From Sphingobium arseniciresistens (GTDB taxonomy: Bacteria > Pseudomonadota > Alphaproteobacteria > Sphingomonadales > Sphingomonadaceae), in the NCBI GenBank assembly GCA_029167225.1, contig JARFNK010000027.1, positions 1 through 64,000 on the forward strand: DNA of 64,000 bases. Direction: 5' to 3'. Position 1 is the stretch's first letter; every line of letters begins with the position of its first letter. Shown here in pieces: positions 54,902 through 63,802 of this stretch. The position numbers and the translations under genes are program-made. Under the pieces are notes generated by a model. It had not been told where the DNA came from, searched no databases, and saw nothing but the letters and a program-made list of their open reading frames with translations.

Positions 54902-55168
54902 ATGATGTTCCTGATAAAAGCCACGCGCACCGTCCGCCCCGGCTACTGGTTTGCGCAGAAGCGCTACGGCTTCGGCGCGGTGCCGGCCACGAAGGAGGGA
55001 TGGGCGGTGACGTTCGCCTGCGCGCTTGCATTGGGCGCTATCATGAAGTGGCTGCCGGGAAAGCCGGCAAAGGATGCCGCGGCTCTGACCGTTCTCGCCT
55101 GTTATTTCGTCCTCTGCTGGAAAAAGACCGACGGCGGCTGGCGGTGGCGCTGGAGCGGGAAGGAATAG
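54902..55168 (+). CDS. small membrane protein of the SPFH cassette
   Basis: An 88-residue protein with two hydrophobic segments (WAVTFACALALGAIMKWL and AAALTVLACYFVLCW) and a Trp/Arg-rich tail. I recognise no named family. It starts one base after the upstream stop with AAGGAGGA just before it, so it is the third gene of the SPFH operon. An adjacent ATG at 54905 is also possible. Confidence 0.75.
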   Translation: MMFLIKATRTVRPGYWFAQKRYGFGAVPATKEGWAVTFACALALGAIMKWLPGKPAKDAAALTVLACYFVLCWKKTDGGWRWRWSGKE

Positions 55169-55181
55169 CCGGCCACGCCGT

Positions 55182-56132
55182 TCAGGCAGCGACCCTGCGC
55201 AGCAGCGGAATGTTCGCCGCCATCAGCGAGAAGAGCGTGGCGCAGGAAAAGGCAACGAGCGCGATCAGCAGCGCGCCGGGCCATGTCGTGTTGGCGAGAT
55301 GGCCGTAGATGAGCCAGAGAAAAGCCAGATGCGACACGTAGATACCCAGGCTGATGCTGCCCAGTGCAGCCAGCCGGTGGGTGACAGGGTTCTCGGGCAG
55401 CGACAGGCTGAGGAGAAAGACGCTCCCGCCGTAGAGGATGGTGGACAGCGTGAAATCGTGGCTCTGGAAGGGCGTGGCGCTGAAATGGCTGATCGCCAGT
55501 TCCTCGGCGAACACCAGCAGCAGGCTGCCGAGTGTCAGCATCGCGGCAAGCGGCGTGGACAGGCGTACGTCATGCCGCCTCGCCCATGCGCCGAGCAGGA
55601 TGAAGGACGGCGCGATCATCAATCCGCCGCGCCGTTCGATGCCATGGCCGAACACCAGATCGTGATAGCTGCTGGAGAGCAGGCCGAAGATGGCGAGCGC
55701 GATGCACCAGCCCGTCGTCGCGCGCTCGCCCACGAGCGCGAGGCTGAGCGACACGGAGGCGAGGCCGAAGCCGAGCGCGGGGAGGAACCACAGGTGGAAT
55801 CCGGGGCCGCCGCTCAGGATGTCGCGCCACCGGAATGCGCCGCCGATGTCGAGTGACCGCGCGAGCAGCACATAGGCCAGGATCCAGAAGCCGAAGACCG
55901 GCGCCAGCCGCAGCACATGCTTTGAGACCATGTCCGGGTGCGCCGACCGCGCGGGCTTGAGGAAATAGCCCGAGGCGATGAAAAAGAACGGCACCGCCGC
56001 GCGCGTGACCACAGAAATCATCTCGGGCCACAGCGCCGTGCCGGGTGGAGTGTTGGGCATGGCGTGCAGGATGATGACGAACAGCGACAGCAGATATCGT
56101 GCGGCATCGACGCCGAGGATACGTCCCTGCAC
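55182..56132 (-). CDS. acyltransferase 3 family membrane protein
   Basis: A 316-residue polytopic O-acyltransferase (OafA/YrhL type), about ten helices. The N-terminal GVDAARYLLSLFVIILHAMP contains the family His, and FIASGYFLKP follows. Such enzymes transfer acetyl or succinyl groups to polysaccharides, lipid A or secondary metabolites; the acceptor is unknown. Converges closely on the SPFH cassette. The upstream 170 bases are its promoter region. Confidence 0.9.
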   Translation of the reverse strand: MQGRILGVDAARYLLSLFVIILHAMPNTPPGTALWPEMISVVTRAAVPFFFIASGYFLKPARSAHPDMVSKHVLRLAPVFGFWILAYVLLARSLDIGGAFRWRDILSGGPGFHLWFLPALGFGLASVSLSLALVGERATTGWCIALAIFGLLSSSYHDLVFGHGIERRGGLMIAPSFILLGAWARRHDVRLSTPLAAMLTLGSLLLVFAEELAISHFSATPFQSHDFTLSTILYGGSVFLLSLSLPENPVTHRLAALGSISLGIYVSHLAFLWLIYGHLANTTWPGALLIALVAFSCATLFSLMAANIPLLRRVAA

Positions 56133-56303
56133 TCTGCATCTCCGCGGCCATGGGGAACCGGGCCGGTCCGGCCCGCCGCCCGTTGAAGGGTCGCGTTGAT
56201 TATTAGGGAAAAAGGCCGCTGTCGTAAGGGTGATGCGCAGGTGGCAACTTCGCCTCCTGATTTTTCACCAGAGGGGCGCGGCGATGGATTCCCCTGTGCC
56301 GGC

Positions 56304-57173
56304 TTAACGCCCCGTCCGCCGCGCAAAGTCGAGATAGAGTTCCCGCAGGCGCAGGGCCAGCGGACCGGGTATGCCGCTTGCGACCGCCTCGCCGTCGATC
56401 GTCACCACCGGCATGACGAAGGTCGATGCGCTGGTGATGAAGACCTCGCGCGCGGCCTTCGCTTCCGCCAGCGTGAAGGCGCGATGCTCGATCGTGAGCC
56501 CCTGTTCGGCGCCGAGCGCGGCGACGGCGGCGGAGGTACAGCCGGGCAGCACCGTGTTCGAGTGGGGCCGCGTGACGAGGATGCCGTCCTGCGTGACGAT
56601 GTGGAAGGTGGAGGAGGCGCCCTCCGTCACCAGCCCGTCCTCCAGCATGATCGCTTCCTGGCAGCCCGCGGCGGCGGCTTCGCGCTTGGCGAGGGCCTGT
56701 GCGAGCAAGCCCACGCTCTTGATGTCGCGCCGCGCCCAGCGCAGGTCGGGCATCGACTTGACGGCAATGCCCTTTGCCGCCGCTGCGTTCGACGTCACCG
56801 GCCGCACCTGCGCGAAGAGCACCAGCGTCGGGGTGAGACCGGCGGGCGCAAGGAAATCACGGGTGGCGTCCGTCCCGCGTGTCAGCTGCAGATAGACGAG
56901 GCCTTCGCTCATCGCGTTGCGGCTCACGATCTGCTTCTGGATCGCCTCGATCTCCGCGACCGAGTGCGGCATCGGGATGCCCAGTTCGCGCGCCGAGCGC
57001 TCCAGCCGGGCCAGATGCGCGTCATTGTCCACCAGCAGGCCGTCGATCACCGCCGCGACCTCATAGACGCCATCGGCAAACAGGAAGCCGCGATCGAGCA
57101 CGGAGACGCTGGCCTGCGCCAGTGGAACATAGTCCCCGTTCACATAAGCCGTGCCGGTTGCGCCTTCGATCAT
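56304..57173 (-). CDS. D-amino-acid transaminase (class IV aminotransferase)
   Basis: A 289-residue PLP enzyme of fold type IV, resembling D-alanine aminotransferase. The PLP Lys is Lys152 in RRDIKSVGLLAQ, and DRGFLFADGVYEVAAV and ITSASTFVMPV are family segments. It would interconvert D-amino acids and 2-oxo acids, supplying D-Glu or D-Ala for peptidoglycan; a branched-chain or aminodeoxychorismate lyase role is less likely given the DIKS motif. Confidence 0.9.
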   Translation of the reverse strand: MIEGATGTAYVNGDYVPLAQASVSVLDRGFLFADGVYEVAAVIDGLLVDNDAHLARLERSARELGIPMPHSVAEIEAIQKQIVSRNAMSEGLVYLQLTRGTDATRDFLAPAGLTPTLVLFAQVRPVTSNAAAAKGIAVKSMPDLRWARRDIKSVGLLAQALAKREAAAAGCQEAIMLEDGLVTEGASSTFHIVTQDGILVTRPHSNTVLPGCTSAAVAALGAEQGLTIEHRAFTLAEAKAAREVFITSASTFVMPVVTIDGEAVASGIPGPLALRLRELYLDFARRTGR

Positions 57174-57285
57174 CTGACCCCCTTGGGAAATTCGCGTCTT
57201 CGCACATGCGAGACGGGCCGCTTTTCGCCGCAGGCCGGCGCGCTGTCAAACGCGCGCAACAGATAAGCGAAGCGCGCCGGAAGGA

Positions 57286-58827
57286 TCAGGCCGCGCGGTG
57301 GGACAGCGCCTTTTGCCGGCGCCGCTGCACGGACGAGCCGATCCCCATCGCCTCGCGATATTTGGCGACGGTGCGCCGGGCGATGTCGAAGCCCTTCTCG
57401 CGCAGCAGGTCGACCAGCGTGTCGTCGGACAGGATCTTGTTCGGCGCCTCTGCGCCGATCAGCGTGCGGATATGGCTCTTCACCGCCTCGGCCGACACCG
57501 CCTCGCCGCCGTCGGAGGACTGGATGGAGCTGGTGAAGAAAAATTTGAGCTCGAACAGGCCGCGCGGGCAGGCCAGATATTTGTTGCTGGTGACGCGGCT
57601 GACCGTCGATTCATGCATCTCGATGGCATCGGCCACTGCGCGCAGGGTCAATGGCCGCAGATGCGCCACACCCTTGCGGAAGAAGGCCTCCTGCTGCTTC
57701 ACGATCTCGCTGGCGACCTTGATGATTGTCTTTTGCCGCTGGTCCAGCGCCTTCACCAGCCAGTTGGCGCTGGCGAGGCAATCGGCCAGCCATGCCTTGG
57801 AATTCCTGTCATGCGCGCCGTTCGCCAGCTCGACATAATAGCTGCGGTTGACGAGCAGCCGGGGCAGTGTGGCGGTGTTGACCTCTATGCCCCAGCCATC
57901 GCCGCGCTGCATGACGAACAGGTCGGGCACGATGGCGGGCGAATCATTGGTGGAAAAGCGCAGGCCCGGCTTGGGATCATAGCCGCGCAGTTCCTGGATC
58001 ATGTCGGCCAGGTCTTCCTCGTCCACGCCGCAGATGCGCCGCAGATGGGGCAACTGGCCGCGCGCCAATATGTCGAGATTGGCGATCAGCGCCTGCATGC
58101 AGGGATCGTAGCGATCCGCCTCCTTCGCCTGCAGCGCCAGGCATTCGGCAAGGGTGCGCGCGCCGACGCCCGTCGGGTCGAAGCCGTGGATGACGGCGAG
58201 CACGGCCTCGACCGTGTAGAGCGGCACGGAAAGGTCATAGGCGGTCTGCAGCAGGTCCGCCTCCAGATAGCCCGCCTCGTCGATCTGGCCGATCAGCTGG
58301 CCTGCGATGACAAGGTCCGTGCCGGAAAGGGTGGCGCGGGCCTGCGCCATCAGATGTTCGTGCAGGCCCTCGTCATGGGCGGCGAAACTGTCGAAGTCCG
58401 GCCCGTCCTCGCCGAAGCCCGCCCCGCCACTTGTGGCCATGTCCATGCCGCTCATGCCGGCGCCAGTACCGGACATGGCGCCACCTTCGGCCATGCGGTC
58501 GCCCGGTCCCTCGTCGATATAGGTCGACGCGCCATGATCGACATCGAGCGGATTGTCCGCCGCGCCCATGCCCTGCGCGATCAGCCGGTCGGCGCCTGCC
58601 TCCGCCGCCAGCGGCATGCCCGGCTCGTCCGGCATGCCGCCTTCCAGCGGTACGAATTCGGGTTCCGACGCGCTCGCCTCCAGCAGTGGGTTCTTCTCCA
58701 ACTCGCCGGCGATGAACCCCTCGATCTCAAGATTGGACAGCGCGAGCAGGCGGATGGCCTGCTGCAACTGCGGCGTCATCACCAGCGACTGGCTCTGCCG
58801 CAGGTCGAGGCGTGGCCCCAGCGCCAT
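57286..58827 (-). CDS. rpoN: RNA polymerase sigma-54 factor
   Basis: A 513-residue sigma factor N. The N-terminal Gln-rich activator-interaction region (LRQSQSLVMTPQLQQAIRLL), a variable acidic Gly/Met-rich linker, the core-binding region, the HTH (LRAVADAIEMHESTVSRVTSNKY) and the RpoN box ARRTVAKYRE at residues 483-492 are all present. It starts 51 bases after lptB and ends the lptC-A-B cluster, the order usual in proteobacteria. Confidence 0.97.
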   Translation of the reverse strand: MALGPRLDLRQSQSLVMTPQLQQAIRLLALSNLEIEGFIAGELEKNPLLEASASEPEFVPLEGGMPDEPGMPLAAEAGADRLIAQGMGAADNPLDVDHGASTYIDEGPGDRMAEGGAMSGTGAGMSGMDMATSGGAGFGEDGPDFDSFAAHDEGLHEHLMAQARATLSGTDLVIAGQLIGQIDEAGYLEADLLQTAYDLSVPLYTVEAVLAVIHGFDPTGVGARTLAECLALQAKEADRYDPCMQALIANLDILARGQLPHLRRICGVDEEDLADMIQELRGYDPKPGLRFSTNDSPAIVPDLFVMQRGDGWGIEVNTATLPRLLVNRSYYVELANGAHDRNSKAWLADCLASANWLVKALDQRQKTIIKVASEIVKQQEAFFRKGVAHLRPLTLRAVADAIEMHESTVSRVTSNKYLACPRGLFELKFFFTSSIQSSDGGEAVSAEAVKSHIRTLIGAEAPNKILSDDTLVDLLREKGFDIARRTVAKYREAMGIGSSVQRRRQKALSHRAA

Positions 58828-58878
58828 CAGCCGCCCGCACCGGAGCGGCGGCCATCAAGGGCAGCGGCCGCCTTCATC

Positions 58879-59658
58879 TCACAGGGAGAAGCTTTCGCCG
58901 AGATAGAGGCGGCGGACCTCGGCATTGTTGACGAGTTCTTCCGGGTTGCCGGCGAACAGCACGCGGCCGTCATAGATGATGCAGGCGCGGTCCACGATCT
59001 CCAGCGTCTCGCGCACATTATGATCGGTGATGAGCACGCCGATGCCGCGGGTCTTGAGCTGCTTCACCAGATCGCGAATGTCGGAGATGGAGAGCGGATC
59101 GATGCCGGCAAAGGGCTCGTCCAGCAGCACGATCGACGGGTTGGCGGCCAGTGCGCGCGCGATTTCGCAGCGCCGCCGCTCACCGCCCGAAAGCGCCATG
59201 GCCGATGATTCGCGCAGGCGCGTCAGGCCGAATTCGTCCAGCAGCTCTTCCAGCCGTTCGGCGCGCGCCGCCTTGTCCGGCTCGGCCAGTTCCAGCACGG
59301 CCCGGATATTCTGCTCCACGGTCATGCCGCGAAAGATGGAGGTTTCCTGTGGCAGATAGCCAAGGCCCAGGATCGAGCGGCGATACATGGGCAGGGCGGT
59401 GATGTCCGCGCCGTCGAGCAGGATACGGCCGCTGTCGGGGCGAACCAGCCCCATGATGGAATAGAAGCAGGTCGTCTTGCCCGCGCCATTGGGGCCGAGC
59501 AGGCCGACTACTTCGCCCTTGCCGACCGTCAGCGAGACATCGGCCAGGACCGAGCGGCGATCATAGCTCTTGGCGATGGAGATGACCGAAAGGCCGTCGC
59601 CGAGTTCCTTGGGAACCTGCGGCATCGGGCGATCGATCGTTGCGACCTGGTCCATCAT
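58879..59658 (-). CDS. lptB: LPS export ABC transporter ATP-binding protein LptB
   Basis: A 259-residue ATPase of the LptB2FG lipopolysaccharide exporter. Walker A GPNGAGKTT, signature LSGGERRR, Walker B IVLLDEPFAGIDPLS and the switch His in LITDHNVRE are present. Slightly longer than the usual about 240 residues because of an N-terminal extension before ISIAKSYD. Sits between lptA and rpoN. Confidence 0.96.
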   Translation of the reverse strand: MMDQVATIDRPMPQVPKELGDGLSVISIAKSYDRRSVLADVSLTVGKGEVVGLLGPNGAGKTTCFYSIMGLVRPDSGRILLDGADITALPMYRRSILGLGYLPQETSIFRGMTVEQNIRAVLELAEPDKAARAERLEELLDEFGLTRLRESSAMALSGGERRRCEIARALAANPSIVLLDEPFAGIDPLSISDIRDLVKQLKTRGIGVLITDHNVRETLEIVDRACIIYDGRVLFAGNPEELVNNAEVRRLYLGESFSL

Positions 59659-59771
59659 TCATCCTTGCTGGCATGCGCCTGGTTAACGCCATGTAAAAGC
59701 TCGCCCCTGCCGGTGCAATCTGGCAAGCTTTGTGCATGGCGAAAAGCCCCGTTACGCAAAAATAATGCGAT

Positions 59772-59789
59772 CCGGTCGCAATTGACCGG
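59772..59789. terminator. small hairpin between lptA and lptB (possible attenuator)
   Basis: CCGGTC / GACCGG stem with a 6-base loop just after lptA on minus, followed about nine bases later by ATTATTTTTG. Weak as a terminator; it may reduce read-through into lptB-rpoN. Confidence 0.3.
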
Positions 59790-59798
59790 CGGCAGCGC

Positions 59799-60353
59799 TT
59801 ATTTATTGGTGCGCTGCGGTACGGTAAAGGTGCCCGAAACCCGGCCTGAACTGCTGGTCGACGCGCCGGGCGCGCCGGTGGATTTGCCATCCACGGTGGA
59901 ACGGCCGCTGTTCAGATCCATCACCAGCCGTCCGCCGGTCAGCCGGTTGCTGCCCTGCGTCAGCGCGACGTTTCCGAGCATGGTGATGAGCCGCTTGTCG
60001 AGATCGTAGATGGCGACATTGCCGCGCGCCGTCTGGTCGGCGCGGGTGACGACGACATTGCCGGACGCATCGATGCGGTCGATCTCGACGTCGCCGGCGC
60101 GGGTGTAGGCGACGGTCATGCGCGCTGCGGTCAGGTGCAGCCCTGCCTGGTCGACGACGACATTGCCGGTCACGACGACGCGATCGGCGCGGTCCTGTAC
60201 CTCGATGCGGTCGGCGGTGAAATTCACCGGGGCGTTGCTGTCATGCCCCTTCATCACTTGCGCCCGTGCCGAGAAGGACTCGGGGGAAAGCGAAAGCACG
60301 CCAAGGGTGGCGGCAAAGGACATGAAGGCGAGAGCGGCAGTGGCGCGGGTCAT
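59799..60353 (-). CDS. lptA: LptA/OstA periplasmic LPS transport protein
   Basis: A 184-residue secreted protein with a signal peptide ending near SARAQ, and the beta-jellyroll repeats of the OstA domain (VNFTADRIEVQDRADRVVVTG, LHLTAARMTV, GNVALTQGSNRLTGGRLVMD). It bridges LPS across the periplasm from LptC to LptD. Its start overlaps the lptC stop by four bases. The C-terminal Ser/Gly/Thr tail is low-complexity. Confidence 0.92.
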   Translation of the reverse strand: MTRATAALAFMSFAATLGVLSLSPESFSARAQVMKGHDSNAPVNFTADRIEVQDRADRVVVTGNVVVDQAGLHLTAARMTVAYTRAGDVEIDRIDASGNVVVTRADQTARGNVAIYDLDKRLITMLGNVALTQGSNRLTGGRLVMDLNSGRSTVDGKSTGAPGASTSSSGRVSGTFTVPQRTNK

Positions 60354-61000
60354 CGTGCACGCCCTTTGAGGCCATTTTGATCGATAAGCAAGCGGGCGCG
60401 GCCATTCAGCGTCACGGTGCGGCTTCCCATGTCGGCTTCCAGATGATCGGCGCTGAACGTGCCGATCGGCATCCGTCCGTCGACCCTGCCCTGGCTGCGC
60501 AATTTGCGGCTCTTCATGTCGAACCCGACATCGCGGGTGACGAGCCGATAGCCGTTGCGTGCCTCGAACTGGACCGGGCCGTCGATATCGACATATTCAT
60601 TGTCCATATTGTAGCGTCCACGGTCTGCCTTCAGCACGGCGGGGCCGTCTTCCAGCAGGATGCGGGCGGACAGGTCGCTGAGCTTCACGATCGGCTCGCG
60701 CGAGCTTTTCTGCACGGCGGAACCGGCCCGCAACGAAAAGGGCTGCCCCTTGCTGTCCTGCCCGCGGTAGAGCGCTTCTGAAATGCGCATCCGCTCCTGG
60801 GCGACTTCCACCTTGTTCTTGTCCAGCACGAAGCTGACCTCGCTGCTGCGGGTGAACGGTGCCGTCGCCAGAAAGGCCGTCAGGATGCCGACCGCAACCG
60901 GCAGCACATTCTTGAGCACCGCGACCATCCGGTCGTGGCTGCCGCCCGGAACGGCCCAGAGCCGCCGGTCGTTGCGTCGCAGGTCTGCCTGTAGGGACAT
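60350..61000 (-). CDS. lptC: LPS export protein LptC
   Basis: A 216-residue bitopic protein with one N-terminal helix (about residues 28-47, VLKNVLPVAVGILTAFLATA) and a periplasmic OstA-like domain (FEARNGYRLVTRDVGFDMKS). It receives LPS from LptB2FG and passes it to LptA, encoded next with a four-base overlap. The family and order support the symbol. Confidence 0.9.
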   Translation of the reverse strand: MSLQADLRRNDRRLWAVPGGSHDRMVAVLKNVLPVAVGILTAFLATAPFTRSSEVSFVLDKNKVEVAQERMRISEALYRGQDSKGQPFSLRAGSAVQKSSREPIVKLSDLSARILLEDGPAVLKADRGRYNMDNEYVDIDGPVQFEARNGYRLVTRDVGFDMKSRKLRSQGRVDGRMPIGTFSADHLEADMGSRTVTLNGRARLLIDQNGLKGRAR

Positions 61001-61024
61001 GGGGCGGCGGGTTCCTTGAACGCG

Positions 61025-61642
61025 TCACATATGCGCGAAGATGTCGGTCTCCGGCCATCCGGCCAGATCCAGCAGCGCGCGATGGGGAAGGAAATCGAAA
61101 CAGGCCTGCGCCATGTCCATCCTGCCCTCGCGGATCAGGCGGCGGTCGAGCTCTTCCTTCATCAGGTGCAGGTAGCGCACGTCCGACGCGGCATAGTCCT
61201 TCTGCGCATCCGACAGCGTGGGTGCGCCCCAGTCCGAACTCTGCTGCTGCTTGCTGATGTCCTGCCCCAGGAGTTCGCGCACCAGTTCCTTCAGGCCATG
61301 GCGATCGGTATAGGTGCGGATCAGGCGCGAGGCGATCTTGGTGCAATAAACGGGCGTTGCGAGTACACCCAGATAATGCTGGATCGCGGCAATATCGAAC
61401 CGCCCGAAATGATAGATTTTCAGACGGGCAGGATCGGCCAGCACGGCCTTCAGGTTGGGCGCGGCATAATCGCTGCCGGGGCGGAAGCGCACCAGGTGCT
61501 CGTCGCCCTTGCCATCGCTGATCTGCACCACGCACAGCCGGTCGCGCGGCGTGATGAGACCCATGGTCTCGGTATCGACGGCGACGGGACCGGCGGCAAG
61601 CACGCCCTCGGGCAGGTCTTCTTCATGGAAATGGACTGTCAT
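61025..61642 (-). CDS. ribonuclease D, short form
   Basis: A 205-residue DEDDy 3'-5' exoribonuclease without the HRDC domains of E. coli RNase D, as common in alphaproteobacteria. Motif I is VDTETMG, motif II HFGRFDIAA, and motif III YAASDVRYL with the Tyr-x3-Asp pattern. It probably trims tRNA 3' ends. It lies 24 bases upstream of lptC and probably heads this operon. Confidence 0.93.
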   Translation of the reverse strand: MTVHFHEEDLPEGVLAAGPVAVDTETMGLITPRDRLCVVQISDGKGDEHLVRFRPGSDYAAPNLKAVLADPARLKIYHFGRFDIAAIQHYLGVLATPVYCTKIASRLIRTYTDRHGLKELVRELLGQDISKQQQSSDWGAPTLSDAQKDYAASDVRYLHLMKEELDRRLIREGRMDMAQACFDFLPHRALLDLAGWPETDIFAHM

Positions 61643-61740
61643 GGCCCTTCCTTAGGGGGCAGGACGCTGCACTGCAATGCGCCGTCTGCCGATAGCGTAT
61701 GAATGCGCGTGCGTGCTGCCCAGCCTTCAGCGTCCCGCCT

Positions 61741-62535
61741 TCAGTGCAGCGTCTCGCCGCCGTCGCCCTTGCCATGTTGCCGTTTGCGGCGGCCGAAGAT
61801 GTTGAGCATCTCGACAAAGGCGGAAAAGGCCATGGCCGCGTAGATATAGCCCTTGGGCACATGCACGCCGAAGCCATCGGCGATCAGCACCGCGCCGATC
61901 ATCAGCAGGAAGCCGAGCGCCAGCATCACCACCGTCGGGTTGCGGGCGATGAACCGGGCGAGCGGATCGGCGGCCAGCATCATCGTGCCCACCGCCACCA
62001 GCACCGCGATGACCATCACCGGCAGATGATCGGTCATGCCCACGGCGGTCAGGATCGAATCGATCGAGAACACCATGTCGAGCAGCAGGATCTGCACGAT
62101 CACCGCGCCGAAGCCGATCGTCGCATGGCCCTTTTTGTCGAGCAGGTCGCCAGATGGCTCGGCGTCGATATTGTGGTGGATTTCCTTGGTCGCCTTCCAC
62201 ACGAGGAACAGCCCGCCCGCGATCAGGATGATGTCGCGCCAGGAAAAGGCGGTTTCGAATGTCGGTTCGCCATGCGCGCCGGGCGCCCCGCTGATGCCGA
62301 GATCGAAGACCGGCACCGTCAGCCCCACCAGCCAGGCGATGCCGAAGAGCAGTAGCAGGCGCAGCCCCAATGCCAGCGCGATGCCGAGCTTGCGGGCCTT
62401 GCCCTGTTGTTCGGGCGGCAGTTTGTTGGAGAGAATCGATATGAAGATGAGGTTGTCGATGCCCAACACCACTTCCATCACGATGAGGGCGAACAGGGCT
62501 GCCCATGTCGCGGGGTCAGAGAATATGGCGATCAT
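61741..62535 (-). CDS. TerC family integral membrane protein
   Basis: A 264-residue seven-helix TerC-type protein. Both family metal-site motifs are visible: [16 protein letters not shown] near the N-terminus and [17 protein letters not shown] in the second half. TerC members are linked to tellurite resistance and manganese export or metal insertion at the membrane. Divergent from the cold-shock protein gene; a TelA/XpaC pair lies elsewhere in the window. Confidence 0.92.
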   Translation of the reverse strand: MIAIFSDPATWAALFALIVMEVVLGIDNLIFISILSNKLPPEQQGKARKLGIALALGLRLLLLFGIAWLVGLTVPVFDLGISGAPGAHGEPTFETAFSWRDIILIAGGLFLVWKATKEIHHNIDAEPSGDLLDKKGHATIGFGAVIVQILLLDMVFSIDSILTAVGMTDHLPVMVIAVLVAVGTMMLAADPLARFIARNPTVVMLALGFLLMIGAVLIADGFGVHVPKGYIYAAMAFSAFVEMLNIFGRRKRQHGKGDGGETLH

Positions 62536-62808
62536 TTCGGCTGTAGCGCATATCGGGCCTCAAGGTTCCCTTTCGCCTTGGATTTCGACCGCTTGGCCGT
62601 CCAGAACCCTTGTTTGGCCGAGTTCAAGGGCGCAATTGCAGATGAAACGGCACTGGCCGCGAGAGTAAGACTCAAAATCATTCGCGCTTACAGGAATTGT
62701 TGTTATACTGATTCTCAAACCGTGCGTGTGCGGCGGATTCCTCATGTCTCTTCGTCCGGCATGGTTATCCAATTTTCTATTGGGCGAAGCGAAAGTGACT
62801 AACAGGGC
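62536..62808. promoter_or_regulatory. divergent control region of terC and the cold-shock gene
   Basis: A 273-base interval with a long potential 5' leader for the cold-shock gene. TTGTTGTTATACTG near 62697 supplies a TATACT -10-like box. Such leaders often fold differently with temperature, but I saw no convincing conserved cold box. Confidence 0.45.
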
Positions 62809-63639
62809 ATGAGTTTTGATAGAGGTCGCCGCGGGCGCGGCAAGGACAAGCGGGACGGTTTCGGGGACGAGAGTTTCGGCGGCTTTCCAGATCAGGGCGG
62901 TGGTCGCTTCGGTGGCGGTTTTGGTGATCGCGGCGGCTTTGGCGGCGGTGATCGCTTCGGCGGCGGTGGCGATCGCTTCGGCGGTGGCGGTGATCGTTTC
63001 GGCGGCGGCGGCTTCGGCGGCGGTGATCGCTTCGGCGGCGGTGGCGGCGGCGGCGGTTTCCGTGGCGGCGGTGGCGGCGGTGGTCGCGGCGGCATGCCCG
63101 CACAGGTCGTTGGTGAAGGCACCGGCGTCGTAAAATTCTTCAACGGCCAGAAGGGTTTCGGCTTCATCGTGCGTGACGATGGCGCGGAAGACGTGTTCGT
63201 CCACATCAGCGCCGTGGAGCAGGCTGGACTGACCGGTCTTGCCGAAGGTCAGCCGCTCGGCTTTACCCTGGTCGATCGTGGCGGCAAGATTTCGGCGACC
63301 GATCTCAAGATCGACGGCGAACCGCTCCCCGTCACTGATCGCGGTCCGCCGCGCGACCGCGCAGCTGCTCCCGGCGGCTTCGGTGGGGCCCCGGAACGTG
63401 GCCCGCAGCGTCAGCTGACCGGCGAGCGCGCCAGCGGTACGGTGAAGTTCTTCAACGCGATGAAGGGCTTCGGCTTCATTCAGCGCGATGATGGCCAGCC
63501 CGATGCGTTCGTGCATATCAGTGCGGTGGAGCGCGCTGGCATGTCTTCGCTGAACGAAGGCGACCGGCTCGATTTCGAGCTGGAGGTTGACCGTCGCGGC
63601 AAATATGCTGCCGTCAATCTGCAGTCGAAGGCCGAATAA
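62809..63639 (+). CDS. double cold-shock-domain protein with Gly-rich N-terminus
   Basis: A 276-residue protein. Residues 1-95 are basic and glycine-rich with repeated GGDRFGGG units ending in a GGGGRGG run, an RGG-like disordered region. Two cold-shock domains follow at about 102-168 and 207-273, each with RNP1 (KGFGFI) and RNP2 (VFVHIS / AFVHIS), joined by a Pro/Gly-rich linker. Sphingomonads and Caulobacter have double-domain Csps, but the N-terminal extension is unusual. It probably binds single-stranded RNA or DNA as a chaperone. A weak AGGG precedes the ATG. Confidence 0.9.
   Translation: MSFDRGRRGRGKDKRDGFGDESFGGFPDQGGGRFGGGFGDRGGFGGGDRFGGGGDRFGGGGDRFGGGGFGGGDRFGGGGGGGGFRGGGGGGGRGGMPAQVVGEGTGVVKFFNGQKGFGFIVRDDGAEDVFVHISAVEQAGLTGLAEGQPLGFTLVDRGGKISATDLKIDGEPLPVTDRGPPRDRAAAPGGFGGAPERGPQRQLTGERASGTVKFFNAMKGFGFIQRDDGQPDAFVHISAVERAGMSSLNEGDRLDFELEVDRRGKYAAVNLQSKAE
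62935..63090 (+). repeat. tandem coding repeat in the cold-shock gene
   Basis: Imperfect short tandem units coding GGDRFGGG/GGFGGG. Near-identical codons (GGCGGC, GATCGCTTC) make this stretch prone to slippage, so unit number may vary between strains. Confidence 0.7.
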
Positions 63640-63678
63640 GCCCATCGACCTGCCGGGCGACCGGCATGGACATGATGA

Positions 63679-63716
63679 AGGGGAGGCAAGCCATGGCTTG
63701 CCTCCCTTTTCTTTTG
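63679..63716 (+). terminator. rho-independent terminator after the cold-shock gene
   Basis: Perfect 13-bp arms, GGGAGGCAAGCCA and complement, followed by TTTTCTTTT. Confidence 0.9.
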
Positions 63717-63802
63717 GGAAATCGCTGTTTTTCGTGAAAATCACTCGGCATCGGCTGCAGCGTTCAACCCGAAATTAACGGGTGCGGAACGATAAGGCGG
63801 GA

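Noticed and set aside
62935..63090. Short tandem repeats considered as a CRISPR array
   Set aside because: Units are contiguous without unique spacers and encode the Gly-rich tail of the cold-shock protein in frame.
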